A program made the position numbers and the translations under genes. A stretch of 64,000 nucleotides of DNA from Sphaerimonospora thailandensis (GTDB lineage Bacteria; Actinomycetota; Actinomycetes; Streptosporangiales; Streptosporangiaceae): contig NZ_BOOG01000021.1 in the NCBI RefSeq assembly GCF_016863115.1, positions 60,815-124,814 of the forward strand. The letters are read 5' to 3'. Below, piece by piece: positions 47,221 to 55,819 of the stretch. The notes beneath the pieces were generated by a model that worked only from the letters and a program-made list of their open reading frames with translations, was not told the origin of the DNA and searched no databases. Positions within the stretch are counted from its first letter, which is position 1; each line of letters starts with the position of its first letter.

Positions 47221-48830
47221 GCCTTCTCCTCGTCGCGCTCACCGGAACCGTCGTCCGTCGTGAGCGGCTCTGCGAGCGGCTTGTTCGGCGCGTACACGGT
47301 GCCGTCGTCGCAGAACGTGTAGCCCTGGCCGGTCATCCGTTCCTGCACGGCCCGCACACGCTTGCCGCCCCAGCCGTCGCTGAACCCGTACCGGTCGGCG
47401 ACCTCGCTCCAGGTGGGCCGTTTCCCGATGCCGTTCCTGCCGCGGCACCGTGTGCGGATCCACTCTTCGGCGCGGCGATTGTCCTGGTCGTTGGGCCTTC
47501 CGCGTTCGTCGCGTTCCTCATCGTCGCCCTCACGCGGCTGCTCACTGCCGGTGCTGTCGTCCGTGTGCGTGATCGTGAGGACATCGCCGTCGCGTGTCGG
47601 CCAGGTCTCCGGCTCGCCGACACTCACGGGCTCGCTCACCGGTTGCGTCGGCAGCGTGACGGTGGCAGGGTCCGGCGCGGTGTGCGGCGGCGTGAGCGTG
47701 TGGCCGTTCACCGGCGTCCCGTTGACGCCCACGCTCGCGCTCACTGCTGTGCTCACGAGACGGTCCTCCGGGCGCGTGGCAGGAGTGTGCGGCGGCGTGA
47801 GCGGAAAAGGCAGCAGCTTAGGCTGCCACCCCTTGTACGCGGCGATCGCCTCCCGCGCCTCTGGGAGCATCTCGGCCGGCTCAACCTCACCAGCGGGCTC
47901 TTCCACCGGAGTCCAGGCGCTGGCCGCCGGGATGTCGAGCAGCTGCTCCATGGACCGCAGAGCGGCCACCTCGCGCTGGAGGACCTCCTGCTGCTCGCAG
48001 TCGCGGGCCAGGCCGGTGTGCGTGGCCGCCGCAGTGAATGCGCGCCGCAGTCTGGTGTGCGCCTTGCGCTGCTTCCGCTCGGACGCGCCGGCCTCCCGGA
48101 GCTGGTGCGCGTCGTCGGCGGCCAGGGCGATCCGGGTGAGCCTGCGCTGGGTGTCGACCTGCTCCGCGGTACGGTCCGCAGTCTCGGCCAGGCCGAGCCG
48201 GACGAGGATGCGCTCGGGGGTGAGCCTCCAGTGGATCCGCTTCCGGCCGGTGATCTTGCGGCGTTCGATCGCCATGCCGCGCTCCCACAGCCACGCCGCG
48301 ACCAGCGGCGCGGCCAGCCGGAACACGGCCTCGGCGAAGCTGGCCGCGTCCATGGCCGACAGGACGGCGGACAGGCAAGTCATCGCCCACACGGCCAGGC
48401 CGTCGATGCCGGCCGAGTAGTTCTCCCGCATGTTCCGCCGCGCCCGCACCGCGCTGGTGACCATCGCGACCTCGAGGAACGCGAACAGCCCCACCTGCAG
48501 CGGCCCGTCGAAACCGAGCACGTCGCCGGAGAACCGCCACATGCCCTGAGCGGAAACACCAGTCGCGATCGACGCGGCGACGACCGTCAGCAGGTCCTCG
48601 GAGGGCCGGCCAGAGGCCGCGCGCCGAGCCGTACGGCTCGCCTCGCGGATCGTACGGCTCGCGCCGCGCAGCAGGCGGCGGCCGATCCGGTACGCCAGCG
48701 TGCCGGCGATCAGAGCGAGGGCGGCGGCGATCACGGAGGGGATCGGGTGGGCGTCGACCCACGCGATCGCCTCGTCGAGATCTTGGGGAAGGGCTGGCAC
48801 GGCGGCCAGGCTTGGAATATGTTCGTTCAT
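47217..48830 (-). CDS. DUF2637 (Spd-type) membrane protein, 537 aa
   Basis: ATG 48830 (GAGGGA upstream). Membrane spans at roughly 27-50 (VIAAALALIAGTLAY), 80-100 (LLTVVAASIATGVSAQGMW), 108-130 (LQVGLFAFLEVAMVTSAV) and 140-175. The ENYSAGIDGLAVWAMTCLSA and LWERGMAIERRKITGRKRIH blocks are typical of DUF2637/Spd-like transfer proteins of AICEs and Streptomyces plasmids. A long charged cytosolic tail ends in a DNA-binding-like domain (TWSEVADRYGFSDGWGGKRV). Coupled to the translocase gene. Confidence 0.8.
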   Translation of the reverse strand: MNEHIPSLAAVPALPQDLDEAIAWVDAHPIPSVIAAALALIAGTLAYRIGRRLLRGASRTIREASRTARRAASGRPSEDLLTVVAASIATGVSAQGMWRFSGDVLGFDGPLQVGLFAFLEVAMVTSAVRARRNMRENYSAGIDGLAVWAMTCLSAVLSAMDAASFAEAVFRLAAPLVAAWLWERGMAIERRKITGRKRIHWRLTPERILVRLGLAETADRTAEQVDTQRRLTRIALAADDAHQLREAGASERKQRKAHTRLRRAFTAAATHTGLARDCEQQEVLQREVAALRSMEQLLDIPAASAWTPVEEPAGEVEPAEMLPEAREAIAAYKGWQPKLLPFPLTPPHTPATRPEDRLVSTAVSASVGVNGTPVNGHTLTPPHTAPDPATVTLPTQPVSEPVSVGEPETWPTRDGDVLTITHTDDSTGSEQPREGDDEERDERGRPNDQDNRRAEEWIRTRCRGRNGIGKRPTWSEVADRYGFSDGWGGKRVRAVQERMTGQGYTFCDDGTVYAPNKPLAEPLTTDDGSGERDEEKA

Positions 48831-48941
48831 CGGGTCATCCCTCGTATCCAGGGGTGGCGGCCCTCGTTGGGGCCCGGCCTCGTGCCAGCGCTGTGATCGC
48901 TGGTGCGGGGCCGCTGTCATTTCATGGCGCGGGGGGGTAGA

Positions 48942-49136
48942 GCCCCGAGGCTGCGCGCCTTCAAGCCTCGGGGCCCGTCCAGTAGCCCGCCTGCCGGAGC
49001 TCGTGGCAGGCGGGCCACGTAGAGGTGGCCCCCACCAAGTGCGTTCCTTCACTCGCCCCCAGGGAGGGCATAGGTGGGAGCCACCGGTCTTGGTCGGGCG
49101 GCCCCCCTGCATGATCACGGTCAGAGGGGGCCGCCC
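48942..49136. other. Three strong hairpins in 350-bp gap upstream of the transfer operon
   Basis: GCCCCGAGGCT/AGCCTCGGGGC (48942-48974), CCCGCCTGCC/GGCAGGCGGG (48986-49014) and GGGCGGCCCCC/GGGGGCCGCCC (49096-49136). I see no supportable gene in 48831-49181. They could be terminators for the upstream gene, a structured leader for the transfer operon, or part of an origin. Confidence 0.6.
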
Positions 49137-49181
49137 ACGCCCTACCGGTGAACGTGCTATCGAGGACCGGCAGGGCGAGCT

Positions 49182-49511
49182 TTACTCGGCAGGCCGGGCC
49201 TGCTCTTCGCGCCAGCGCCGTGAGATCAGGTGCAGCACCTGACGGGCGCGTTCGGCCGTCTCGCGGAGGTTGGCGCGCACCTGGTCGGGGTCGGTGAGGT
49301 CCCGCAGGGCGGGCTGCTGGGCGGGGTCGCGCCAGGATTCGGCGATGCGGACCGCGCAGGCCCGCTGCTCCAAGCCGTCGAAGGTGGTCGCCTCGACGGC
49401 ACGGCGGGAGCGGGTGTGGATCGCCGACCACAGGCCGGTGTCGAGGTCGCGATGCACGGCGTGGAACTCGGGGATCTTCCGGGGCGGCTCGGCGGCTCTA
49501 TCGTTGGTCAC
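49182..49511 (-). CDS. Hypothetical protein, 109 aa
   Basis: GTG 49511 with GGAGGTG six nt upstream decides the start. PEFHAVHRDLDTGLWSAIHT, RRAVEATTFDGLEQRACAVR and a basic helical C-terminus with LRETAERARQVLHLISRRWR. Small conserved proteins of this type lie next to KorSA/Tra genes in AICEs. No function known. Confidence 0.55.
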   Translation of the reverse strand: MTNDRAAEPPRKIPEFHAVHRDLDTGLWSAIHTRSRRAVEATTFDGLEQRACAVRIAESWRDPAQQPALRDLTDPDQVRANLRETAERARQVLHLISRRWREEQARPAE

Positions 49512-49577
49512 GGGTCGCACCTCCATTGTGCGATCAAGGGCCTGTCCGGTCGTTCGCGGCGCCGGGCGGGCCCGACG

Positions 49578-49955
49578 TCATTGACTGCCGGGTTCCCCCA
49601 GCTCGATCCGGCGCACGACTCTGGTTTCGTCGGCGCGCATCTCGATTCGTGGCAATGCCGCGCTGAGGATTTGCACGCTGTACGCGGCGACTTCATCCGG
49701 GCGGGCATCCCCGCCGTTGACGGCGCCGACCTCGACCGCCACGCGCTGGCCCTCCACCTGCAGCAGCACGTGGACCGGCGGGCCATCGGGTGCTTCATCG
49801 ACCCCGGCGAGAGCGGCGGTGACCATCTCGCTGACCGCGAGCTCAGCCGCGGCTGCGTCCTCCGGTCCGATGGCCCTCGTGACGACGTCACGGGCGAGCA
49901 GCCGCACCACCGTCACAGCGGCGGGCACCGGCGGCAGCGCCATCGGGTAGTCCAC
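49578..49955 (-). CDS. Anti-sigma-like ATP-binding (HATPase_c_2) protein, 125 aa
   Basis: GTG 49955 with GAGGAGGT. AVTVVRLLARDVVTRAIGPE, DAAAAELAVSEMVTAALAGV (N-box position) and VHVLLQVEGQRVAVEVGAVN resemble RsbW-like ATPases, but the N-box asparagine appears replaced (EMVTAAL instead of ELVTNAV), so ATP binding may be lost. It is divergent from the GntR gene. Such genes are abundant in actinomycetes and recur at AICE regulatory regions. Confidence 0.6.
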   Translation of the reverse strand: MDYPMALPPVPAAVTVVRLLARDVVTRAIGPEDAAAAELAVSEMVTAALAGVDEAPDGPPVHVLLQVEGQRVAVEVGAVNGGDARPDEVAAYSVQILSAALPRIEMRADETRVVRRIELGEPGSQ

Positions 49956-50097
49956 CGGGCACCTCCTCTGAGCACGTAGTCTGCATATGCGAGATGAGTC
50001 GCCTAGACACATTTCGTTGCTGCCTAGTCAGCTTGTATCACCGGATATGGATCGGTCAAGCTGTCTGCTCGGGTCGCTTTGGAAGTCGGAGAGCCAC

Positions 50098-50850
50098 GTG
50101 GAGCAAAAGCCGCACAGATACCTACAAATCGCCGACGACCTGAGGCGGCGGATCGCGGGCGGCGAGCTGCAACCCGGCGACCAGATCCCCTCCCGTGCCG
50201 AACTCGCTCAGCGCCACGGCGTCGCCCCGGCCATCGCGTCCCGCGCACTGCAGATCCTCGTAGCCGAAGGGCTGGTCGAGTCACGGCCCGGTGCCGGGGC
50301 CTTCGTCCTGCCGCCCAAGACTCGTCTGCAGCTTTCCCGCTCCTGGTATCGCGAGGTGCGTGGCGGAAGCCCATTCGCGGGCGACATGGACACCCAAGGC
50401 AAGGTGGCGAACTGGCGGTTCCACAGCCGCACCGACGTCGCCTCGGCCGACGTCGCCCGGCGACTGGCGATCGCCGAGGGGGATCCCGTCATGCGGACCG
50501 TGTACGTTTACACCGCCGACGGGGATCCGGTGCAGCGGGCCGTCTCATGGGAGCCGTACGCGCTCACCAGGGGCACGCCGATCGCGCTACCGGAGGACGG
50601 CCCGCACGCCGGCCGCGGCGTGAAAGACAGGATGGCTGTCATCGGCATCACCGTGACCCACCCGGTCGAGGTGGTCTCGGCGCGGACCGCGACCGTGCAG
50701 GAGGCCCGCGACCTCGGGATCGCGCCAGGCGCGATCGTCGCGACCCTACGCAGGACCTGGTACGCCGACGAGCAGCCCGTGGAGACATGCGACATCGCCG
50801 CTCCGGCGGACCGGGTCGAGTTCGTCTACGTCCTCGCGCCAGCCGACTAG
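50098..50850 (+). CDS. GntR/UTRA (HutC-type, KorSA-like) regulator, 250 aa
   Basis: I choose GTG 50098 (GGAAGTCGGAGAG upstream). An upstream ATG at 49987 would add 37 residues through a probable promoter. The winged HTH at about residues 5-72 (KPHRYLQIADDLRRRIAGGE, LQPGDQIPSRAELAQRHGVA, ALQILVAEGLVESRPGAGAF) is followed by a UTRA sensor domain. GntR proteins of the KorSA type repress replication and transfer of actinobacterial integrative elements. Its stop overlaps the stop of the integrase gene on the other strand (shared CTAG). Confidence 0.85.
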   Translation: MEQKPHRYLQIADDLRRRIAGGELQPGDQIPSRAELAQRHGVAPAIASRALQILVAEGLVESRPGAGAFVLPPKTRLQLSRSWYREVRGGSPFAGDMDTQGKVANWRFHSRTDVASADVARRLAIAEGDPVMRTVYVYTADGDPVQRAVSWEPYALTRGTPIALPEDGPHAGRGVKDRMAVIGITVTHPVEVVSARTATVQEARDLGIAPGAIVATLRRTWYADEQPVETCDIAAPADRVEFVYVLAPAD

Positions 50851-52301
50851 CCCACCTCGATCGCTCGCGGCTCGACATGCACCCTGCCCGGGTCGAACCG
50901 CCTGCCGGTGCTCCGGCCGGTCGGCCGTACAGCCACGGTGACCGTCGCTCGAACGAGCGCTCGCTGCCGGTCCAGCAGCAGGTTCTCCCACTGCTCCAGG
51001 CTGAGCCCGATGTAGTCGGTGAGGATGTGCCGCGTCCTGGTCGCTTCGATCTCGGCGCGAGCGGCGTCGATCTGTTCGCTGAGCTGGCGAAGCATCTTCT
51101 TCAACAGCGCCGGCGGCATGTCCGGGTCCTCGCCGAACTCCTCAACCGCCTGCTCCCGCCGAGCCTCCAGAGCGGCCAGGCGCCGCCCGGCATCGGACTT
51201 CGGCGTCGCGGTGAGCGCCGCAGCCAGACGCGGGTCGGACAGGCGCCGCAGCACAGCGCCGACGACGTAGTCCTCCAGGTGGTGCATGGCGATGTGCGCC
51301 CGGCCCTGACAGGTGGGGTTGTCGCACACGTAGGTTTGCGTCCGCCGCTGTTCGCCGTTCCCTGCGCGGGTGGTCGTGCCGCCCGCGCGTAGCGGCATCC
51401 CGCACGGCTCGCACGTGGCGATGCCGCTGAGGAGGTGTGCGGGAGCGTTCGTGCGATGCGCGTACGGCTCAGCGCGGCCGCTGGCGGTACGGCGGAGCAA
51501 CTCCCAGGTGTCCCGGTCGAGGATCGGCTCCCACGTGCCTGCCTGGTCGACGCGCGGGTTCATGGCGGTGCCCATCAGGGCGGCGTTCCTCGGCCGCAGC
51601 AGCATCCGCTGCAGGGTGGTGTGCGTCCAGGCGGCACCGGTCGACGTGAGTAGCCCACGGGTGTTGAGGTCGCGGGCGATCCTCGACCAGGGCTCGCCGG
51701 CGATGGCCCGGTCGGCGGCCTCGCGGATGACGTCGGCCTCGGCGGGCCGTACGGCGCGGCCGCCGTCGTCCCAGCCGTAGGGGCGGCGCGAGCATGGGGA
51801 GATGCCGGCTTCGGCCTGGCGCTCGTGCGCGCGGCGTACGCGCCGGCTGGTGTTGTCGGACTCGCGGCAGGCGCTCGCCGCTTCGATCCGCAGAATGTAC
51901 CGGTCGTCCGGGTTGTCGAGGTCGCGGTCTCCCGTCGGCGAGGCGAGGCGGATGCCGCGCTGGTCGGCGAGATCGATCAGCAGCTCAAGATCCCACGGCT
52001 GTCTGATCAGCCGGTCGCCGTGGTAGACGATGATCGCGTCGATCTCTCCGCGGTCGACTGCGGCGAGCATGGCGTCCCACTGGGGGCGCTTGCGGTTGCG
52101 CTGCCAGGCCGAGCGGGAGTTGTCGGGGTAGACGCCGACGACGGTCCAGCCGCGGCGTGCGGCAACCTCCCGGCACAGCTTCTCTTGATCGCCGACCTTG
52201 ACGCGGTCGCCCATCCGGTCGAGGGAGATGCGGCAGTAGATCGCGGCCCGGATCACGCCGGGAGCGGCTCCGGGCACGCGCGAGGGGGTACGTCCAGCCA
52301 T
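50847..52301 (-). CDS. Large serine integrase, 484 aa
   Basis: I prefer the ATG at 52301 over an upstream start at 52355. The resolvase catalytic domain has S26 in IYCRISLDR. Later blocks include VYPDNSRSAWQRNRKRPQWD, YHGDRLIRQP and LADQRGIRLASPTGDRDLDN. A recombinase domain follows (RRPYGWDDGGRAVRPAEADV), then a zinc-ribbon (CEPCGMPL, CDNPTC) and a coiled coil (LLKKMLRQLSEQIDAARAEI). Full length for the class. It performs attP x attB recombination; the excision partner may be the HTH protein at 12419. Confidence 0.9.
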   Translation of the reverse strand: MAGRTPSRVPGAAPGVIRAAIYCRISLDRMGDRVKVGDQEKLCREVAARRGWTVVGVYPDNSRSAWQRNRKRPQWDAMLAAVDRGEIDAIIVYHGDRLIRQPWDLELLIDLADQRGIRLASPTGDRDLDNPDDRYILRIEAASACRESDNTSRRVRRAHERQAEAGISPCSRRPYGWDDGGRAVRPAEADVIREAADRAIAGEPWSRIARDLNTRGLLTSTGAAWTHTTLQRMLLRPRNAALMGTAMNPRVDQAGTWEPILDRDTWELLRRTASGRAEPYAHRTNAPAHLLSGIATCEPCGMPLRAGGTTTRAGNGEQRRTQTYVCDNPTCQGRAHIAMHHLEDYVVGAVLRRLSDPRLAAALTATPKSDAGRRLAALEARREQAVEEFGEDPDMPPALLKKMLRQLSEQIDAARAEIEATRTRHILTDYIGLSLEQWENLLLDRQRALVRATVTVAVRPTGRSTGRRFDPGRVHVEPRAIEVG

Positions 52302-52431
52302 GCCGGGATAGTACGCGGTATCCGTGCTACGGGTGGCACCGTGACGTACTCCCATTTGGTCATGGGGCCAAGAGTATCGACCACGGGCCCCGCGGAAATT
52401 CCGAGCCTGCGAGGAATTTGCGTGGGTGGGA
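52302..52431. other. Candidate attachment region (right end of element)
   Basis: The 130 bp between the integrase and the chromosomal SPFH gene contains AAATTCC (52396-52402) and its inverted copy GGAATTT (52413-52419) around a 10-nt centre, an att-like symmetric arrangement. No T-tract follows, so it is less likely a terminator. The matching left site is outside the window. Confidence 0.4.
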
Positions 52432-53400
52432 TCACGCCCCTTCGCCGTCGGCCGTACGGTGCCACGCGGGCGGCTCGATCCGCGGACCGGCGAGCGAGAT
52501 GTCCGGCGACTCGATGGAGGGAAGCTCCTGGATCGCCTCCTCCACCGGCTCCGGCTCCTGCTCCTGCGGTGTAGACCCGTCGACGGCGGAGTCGACGGTG
52601 GAGTCGACGACGGCCGACGGGGTCGCGCCCGCCGGGGCGGCGGCCAGCCGGTCGAAGAAGCGCAGCATCTCGACGGGCAGCGGCATGACGAGCGTGCTGT
52701 TCTTCTCGGCAGCCACCTCCACCACCGTCTGCAGCATGCGCAGCTGCAGCGCGGCCGGGTCGGACGACATCTGCCGCGCCGCGGCGGCGAGCCGCTTGGA
52801 TGCCTGGAACTCGCCGTCGGCGGTGATGATGCGGGCCCGCCGCTCCCGCTCGGCCTCGGCCTGGCGCGACATCGAGCGCTTCATGCCTTCCGGCAGCGCC
52901 ACATCCTTGATCTCCACCCGCTCGATGCGGATGCCCCACGGGCCCTCGGTCGGTTCGTCGATCACCGCCCTGAGCCTGGCGTTGAGCGCGTCGCGGTCGG
53001 ACAGGAGATGGTCGAGCTCAGACTGGCCGATCACCGAACGCAGCGACGTCTGGGCCACCTGCGACACGGCGAACAGGTAGTTCTGCACGTTGACGACCGC
53101 CTTGATCGGGTCGATCACGCGGAAGTAGACCACCGCGTCGACCCGGACCGAGACGTTGTCGCGGGTGATGCCGTCCTGCGCCGGCACCCCCATCGCGACG
53201 ATCTGCATGTTCACCTTCTGCATCCGATCGACGATCGGCACGATCAGATGCAGGCCGGGGCCGCGTACGTTCGACTGGATCCGGCCGAGCCGGAAGACGA
53301 TGCCCGTCTCGTACTGCTGGACCACGCGTACGCCACGGACCACGGCGACGAGCAGGGCGACGCCCAGGATGACGATTAACGCTGACAGCACCGACTCCAT
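52432..53400 (-). CDS. SPFH/Band-7 (stomatin-like) protein, 322 aa
   Basis: ATG 53400 with GGAGGTACC. An N-terminal membrane anchor (VLSALIVILGVALLVAVVRG), then a Band-7 domain: QQYETGIVFRLGRIQSNVRG, PGLHLIVPIVDRMQKVNMQI, GITRDNVSVRVDAVVYFRVI, ASxTSLRSVIG-type block and RIERVEIKDVALPEGMKRSM. The C-terminal tail is acidic and proline-rich. It scaffolds membrane microdomains. It is the first chromosomal gene beyond the integrated element, divergent from the ArsA pair. Confidence 0.88.
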   Translation of the reverse strand: MESVLSALIVILGVALLVAVVRGVRVVQQYETGIVFRLGRIQSNVRGPGLHLIVPIVDRMQKVNMQIVAMGVPAQDGITRDNVSVRVDAVVYFRVIDPIKAVVNVQNYLFAVSQVAQTSLRSVIGQSELDHLLSDRDALNARLRAVIDEPTEGPWGIRIERVEIKDVALPEGMKRSMSRQAEAERERRARIITADGEFQASKRLAAAARQMSSDPAALQLRMLQTVVEVAAEKNSTLVMPLPVEMLRFFDRLAAAPAGATPSAVVDSTVDSAVDGSTPQEQEPEPVEEAIQELPSIESPDISLAGPRIEPPAWHRTADGEGA

Positions 53401-53563
53401 GGCCGGTACCTCCTTCACCGAATGCCGGATGCCGGATGAGCGGTGGTGGTAGTAGGGCACTCCATACCCAATCGGGGGCCGGGCCGTACCGCAACCCACG
53501 CCTTGACACGTACGGCGGCGACCGCCGCGAATCTCCGCATGACGCTTGGGTAGCCTTCCAAGC

Positions 53564-54574
53564 ATGGGCACTCGGGACGCTCGGGACACCGACTGGGACG
53601 GCGTGCGACTGCACGTCGTGAGCGGGAAGGGCGGGACGGGTAAGACCACCGTCGCGGCCGCGCTCGCGCTCGCCCTGGCCGCCGGGGGGCGCAAGGTCCT
53701 GCTGGTGGAGGTGGAGGGCCGTCAGGGCATCGCCCAGGTCTTCGATCTGCCGCCGCTGCCGTACGAGGAGCGGAAGATCGCGGTCGCTCCGGACGGCGGG
53801 GACGTCTACGCGCTGGCGATCGATCCCGAAGCGGCCATGCTCGACTACCTCGAGATGTTCTACGGCATGAAGCGCATGGGCAAGGCGCTGACCCGGATCG
53901 GCGTGGTCGACTTCGCCACGACCATCGCGCCCGGCCTGCGCGACGTCCTGGTCACCGGCAAGACCAGCGAGGCCGTGCGGCGACGTGATCCCCGGACCGG
54001 CAGGCGGGTGTACGACGCCGTGGTGATGGACGCGCCGCCGACCGGACGGATCGTGCGCTTCCTCAACGTCACCCAGGAGGTCGCGGGGCTGGCCAGGGTC
54101 GGTCCCATCCGTCACCACGCCGATCTGGTGCGGGGCGTCTTCACCTCGCCGGAGACCGCGGTGCACTTCGTGACGTTATTAGAGGAGATGCCGGTCCAGG
54201 AGACCCTCGACGGCATCGCCGAACTGCGCGAGACCAAGCTGCCGGTGGGCGGGATCTTCATCAACATGGTCCGGCCCGCGGGCCTGCCCGACCCGGTGCT
54301 GGAGGCCGCCTTCCACAAGCGGTTCGACACGGCGGAGCTCGCGGTCGGGCTGAAGGCGACCGGGCTGGCGGAACGCGATGCCGGGCCGCTGGCCGAGGCC
54401 CTGGCCCGGGAGATCGCCGAGCACGCCCAGCGCGTCGAGTTGGAGAACCGCGAGCGCCGGACGCTCGCCTCCGTCGGGACGCCGTGCTACGACCTGCCGC
54501 TGCTGCCCGACGGGGCCGACCTGGCCGGGCTGTACGAGCTCGCCGACACCCTGCGTACGCGGGGCGCGGCATGA
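53564..54574 (+). CDS. ArsA-like P-loop ATPase 1
   Basis: 336 aa, ATG 53564. A deviant Walker A VVSGKGGTGKTTVA near residue 20, VLLVEVEGRQGIAQVFDLPP and VVMDAPPTGRIVRFLNVTQE (switch II) identify the ArsA/GET3 family. It is followed 37 nt later by a second ArsA-type gene. In actinomycetes this pair flanks wblA; no arsenite pump is nearby, so an anion-pump function is doubtful. A Get3-like or regulatory role is possible. Confidence 0.85.
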   Translation: MGTRDARDTDWDGVRLHVVSGKGGTGKTTVAAALALALAAGGRKVLLVEVEGRQGIAQVFDLPPLPYEERKIAVAPDGGDVYALAIDPEAAMLDYLEMFYGMKRMGKALTRIGVVDFATTIAPGLRDVLVTGKTSEAVRRRDPRTGRRVYDAVVMDAPPTGRIVRFLNVTQEVAGLARVGPIRHHADLVRGVFTSPETAVHFVTLLEEMPVQETLDGIAELRETKLPVGGIFINMVRPAGLPDPVLEAAFHKRFDTAELAVGLKATGLAERDAGPLAEALAREIAEHAQRVELENRERRTLASVGTPCYDLPLLPDGADLAGLYELADTLRTRGAA

Positions 54575-54611
54575 GGGCTCAGGAGAGCGGGCGCATGAGA
54601 GAGGTTGGGCT

Positions 54612-55760
54612 TTGATCAGGACGGCTCCTTCGCTGGACATCGACGCGATTCTGGATGATTCCGGCACCCGGATCATCGTGTGCTGCGGGGCGGGCGGCGT
54701 CGGCAAGACCACGACGGCGGCGGCTCTGGGGCTTCGGGCCGCCGAGCGCGGGCGATCCGTGGTCGTGCTGACGGTGGACCCCGCCAAGCGGCTGGCCCAG
54801 GCCATGGGCCTCAGCGAGCTCGACAACACCCCGCGCCGGGTCGACGGCTGCGATCTGGACGGTGCCGGCCGGGAAGGGGGTGAGCTGCACGCGATGATGC
54901 TCGACATGAAGCGGACCTTCGATGAGATCATCGAGGCGCACGCCGACCCCGAACGGGCCCAGCAGATCCTGACAAATCCCTTTTATCAGTCGCTGTCATC
55001 CAGCTTCTCCGGCACCCAGGAATACATGGCGATGGAGAAGCTCGGCCAGCTCCGCCGCTCCGGCGACTGGGATCTGATCGTGGTGGACACGCCGCCCTCG
55101 CGGTCGGCGCTCGACTTCCTCGACGCCCCCGAACGGCTCGGCCGGTTTCTCGACGGGCGGCTGATCCGCATCCTCATGGCCCCGGCCAAGGTCGGCGGCC
55201 GCAGCGCCTTCAAACTGCTCAACGCGGGCTTCGGCATGGTCGCCGGAATATTGACCAAGGTCCTGGGTGCCCAGGTGCTCAAGGACATCCAGATGTTCGT
55301 GTCCGCGCTCGACGCCGTCTTCGGCGGCTTCCGCCAGCGAGCCGAGCAGACGTACCGGCTGCTGCAGGCGCCGGGCACGGCCTTCCTGGTCGTGGCCGCA
55401 CCGGAGCGCGACGCGATGCGCGAGGCGTCCTACTTCGTGGAACGACTGGCCGAGGAGGGCATGCCGCTCGCCGGGTTGGTCGTCAACCGGGTGCACCGTA
55501 CGTCGGCCGCCTCGCTGTCGGCGGCCCGCAGCTGCGCGGCGGCCGAAGAGCTGGAAGCCAGAGGCGAGCACGCGCTCACCTCTGCCGTGCTGCGACTGCA
55601 CGCGGGACGGATGCAGCTCGCCGCCCGTGAGGAGCGGGAGCAGGAGCACTTCACCTCGGCCCACCCGATGGTCCCGGTGACCCGGGTTCCCGCGATGCCG
55701 GAGGACGTGCACGATCTGGCGGGTCTCCGCCAGATCGGGCAGCTTCTGTCATCGAACTGA
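54612..55760 (+). CDS. ArsA-like P-loop ATPase 2
   Basis: 382 aa. The only plausible start is a TTG at 54612 with AGAGAGG upstream; no ATG or GTG lies in frame before the P-loop. VCCGAGGVGKTTTAAALGLR (Walker A), VVVLTVDPAKRLAQAMGLSE and LIVVDTPPSRSALDFLDAPE are ArsA signatures. A hydrophobic central region (AFKLLNAGFGMVAGILTKVL) may contact a membrane client. Likely co-transcribed and paired with ATPase 1. Confidence 0.85.
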   Translation: MIRTAPSLDIDAILDDSGTRIIVCCGAGGVGKTTTAAALGLRAAERGRSVVVLTVDPAKRLAQAMGLSELDNTPRRVDGCDLDGAGREGGELHAMMLDMKRTFDEIIEAHADPERAQQILTNPFYQSLSSSFSGTQEYMAMEKLGQLRRSGDWDLIVVDTPPSRSALDFLDAPERLGRFLDGRLIRILMAPAKVGGRSAFKLLNAGFGMVAGILTKVLGAQVLKDIQMFVSALDAVFGGFRQRAEQTYRLLQAPGTAFLVVAAPERDAMREASYFVERLAEEGMPLAGLVVNRVHRTSAASLSAARSCAAAEELEARGEHALTSAVLRLHAGRMQLAAREEREQEHFTSAHPMVPVTRVPAMPEDVHDLAGLRQIGQLLSSN

Positions 55761-55819
55761 TCGGGCGCGAACCGCACGGCCTGTTCGGCCTTCTCGGCTG
55801 TCCGGCCCGATCGCGGCGG

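Larger units (their letters stand above)
1..52431. mobile_element. Prophage with AICE-like transfer module (left end outside window)
   Basis: The stretch contains phage early genes, a complete siphovirus morphogenesis operon, lysis genes, a leftward accessory block, FtsK/TraB and Spd-type genes, a GntR regulator and a large serine integrase. The right boundary is placed between the integrase start (52301) and the stop of a chromosomal SPFH gene (52432), because serine integrase genes normally adjoin their attachment site. The left attachment site is not in the window, since genes already run off the left edge. That this is one element rather than a prophage abutting an AICE is an inference: no second integrase or second set of ends is visible. 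Confidence 0.75.

Noticed and set aside
45343..48896. Long rightward frames opposite the translocase and DUF2637 genes
   Set aside because: The minus strand carries Walker motifs and membrane spans; the plus frames do not resemble proteins.
50002..50030. CCTAGACA and CCTAGTCA, 21 bp apart, before the GntR gene
   Set aside because: Only two imperfect copies; suggestive of an operator but not enough to call.
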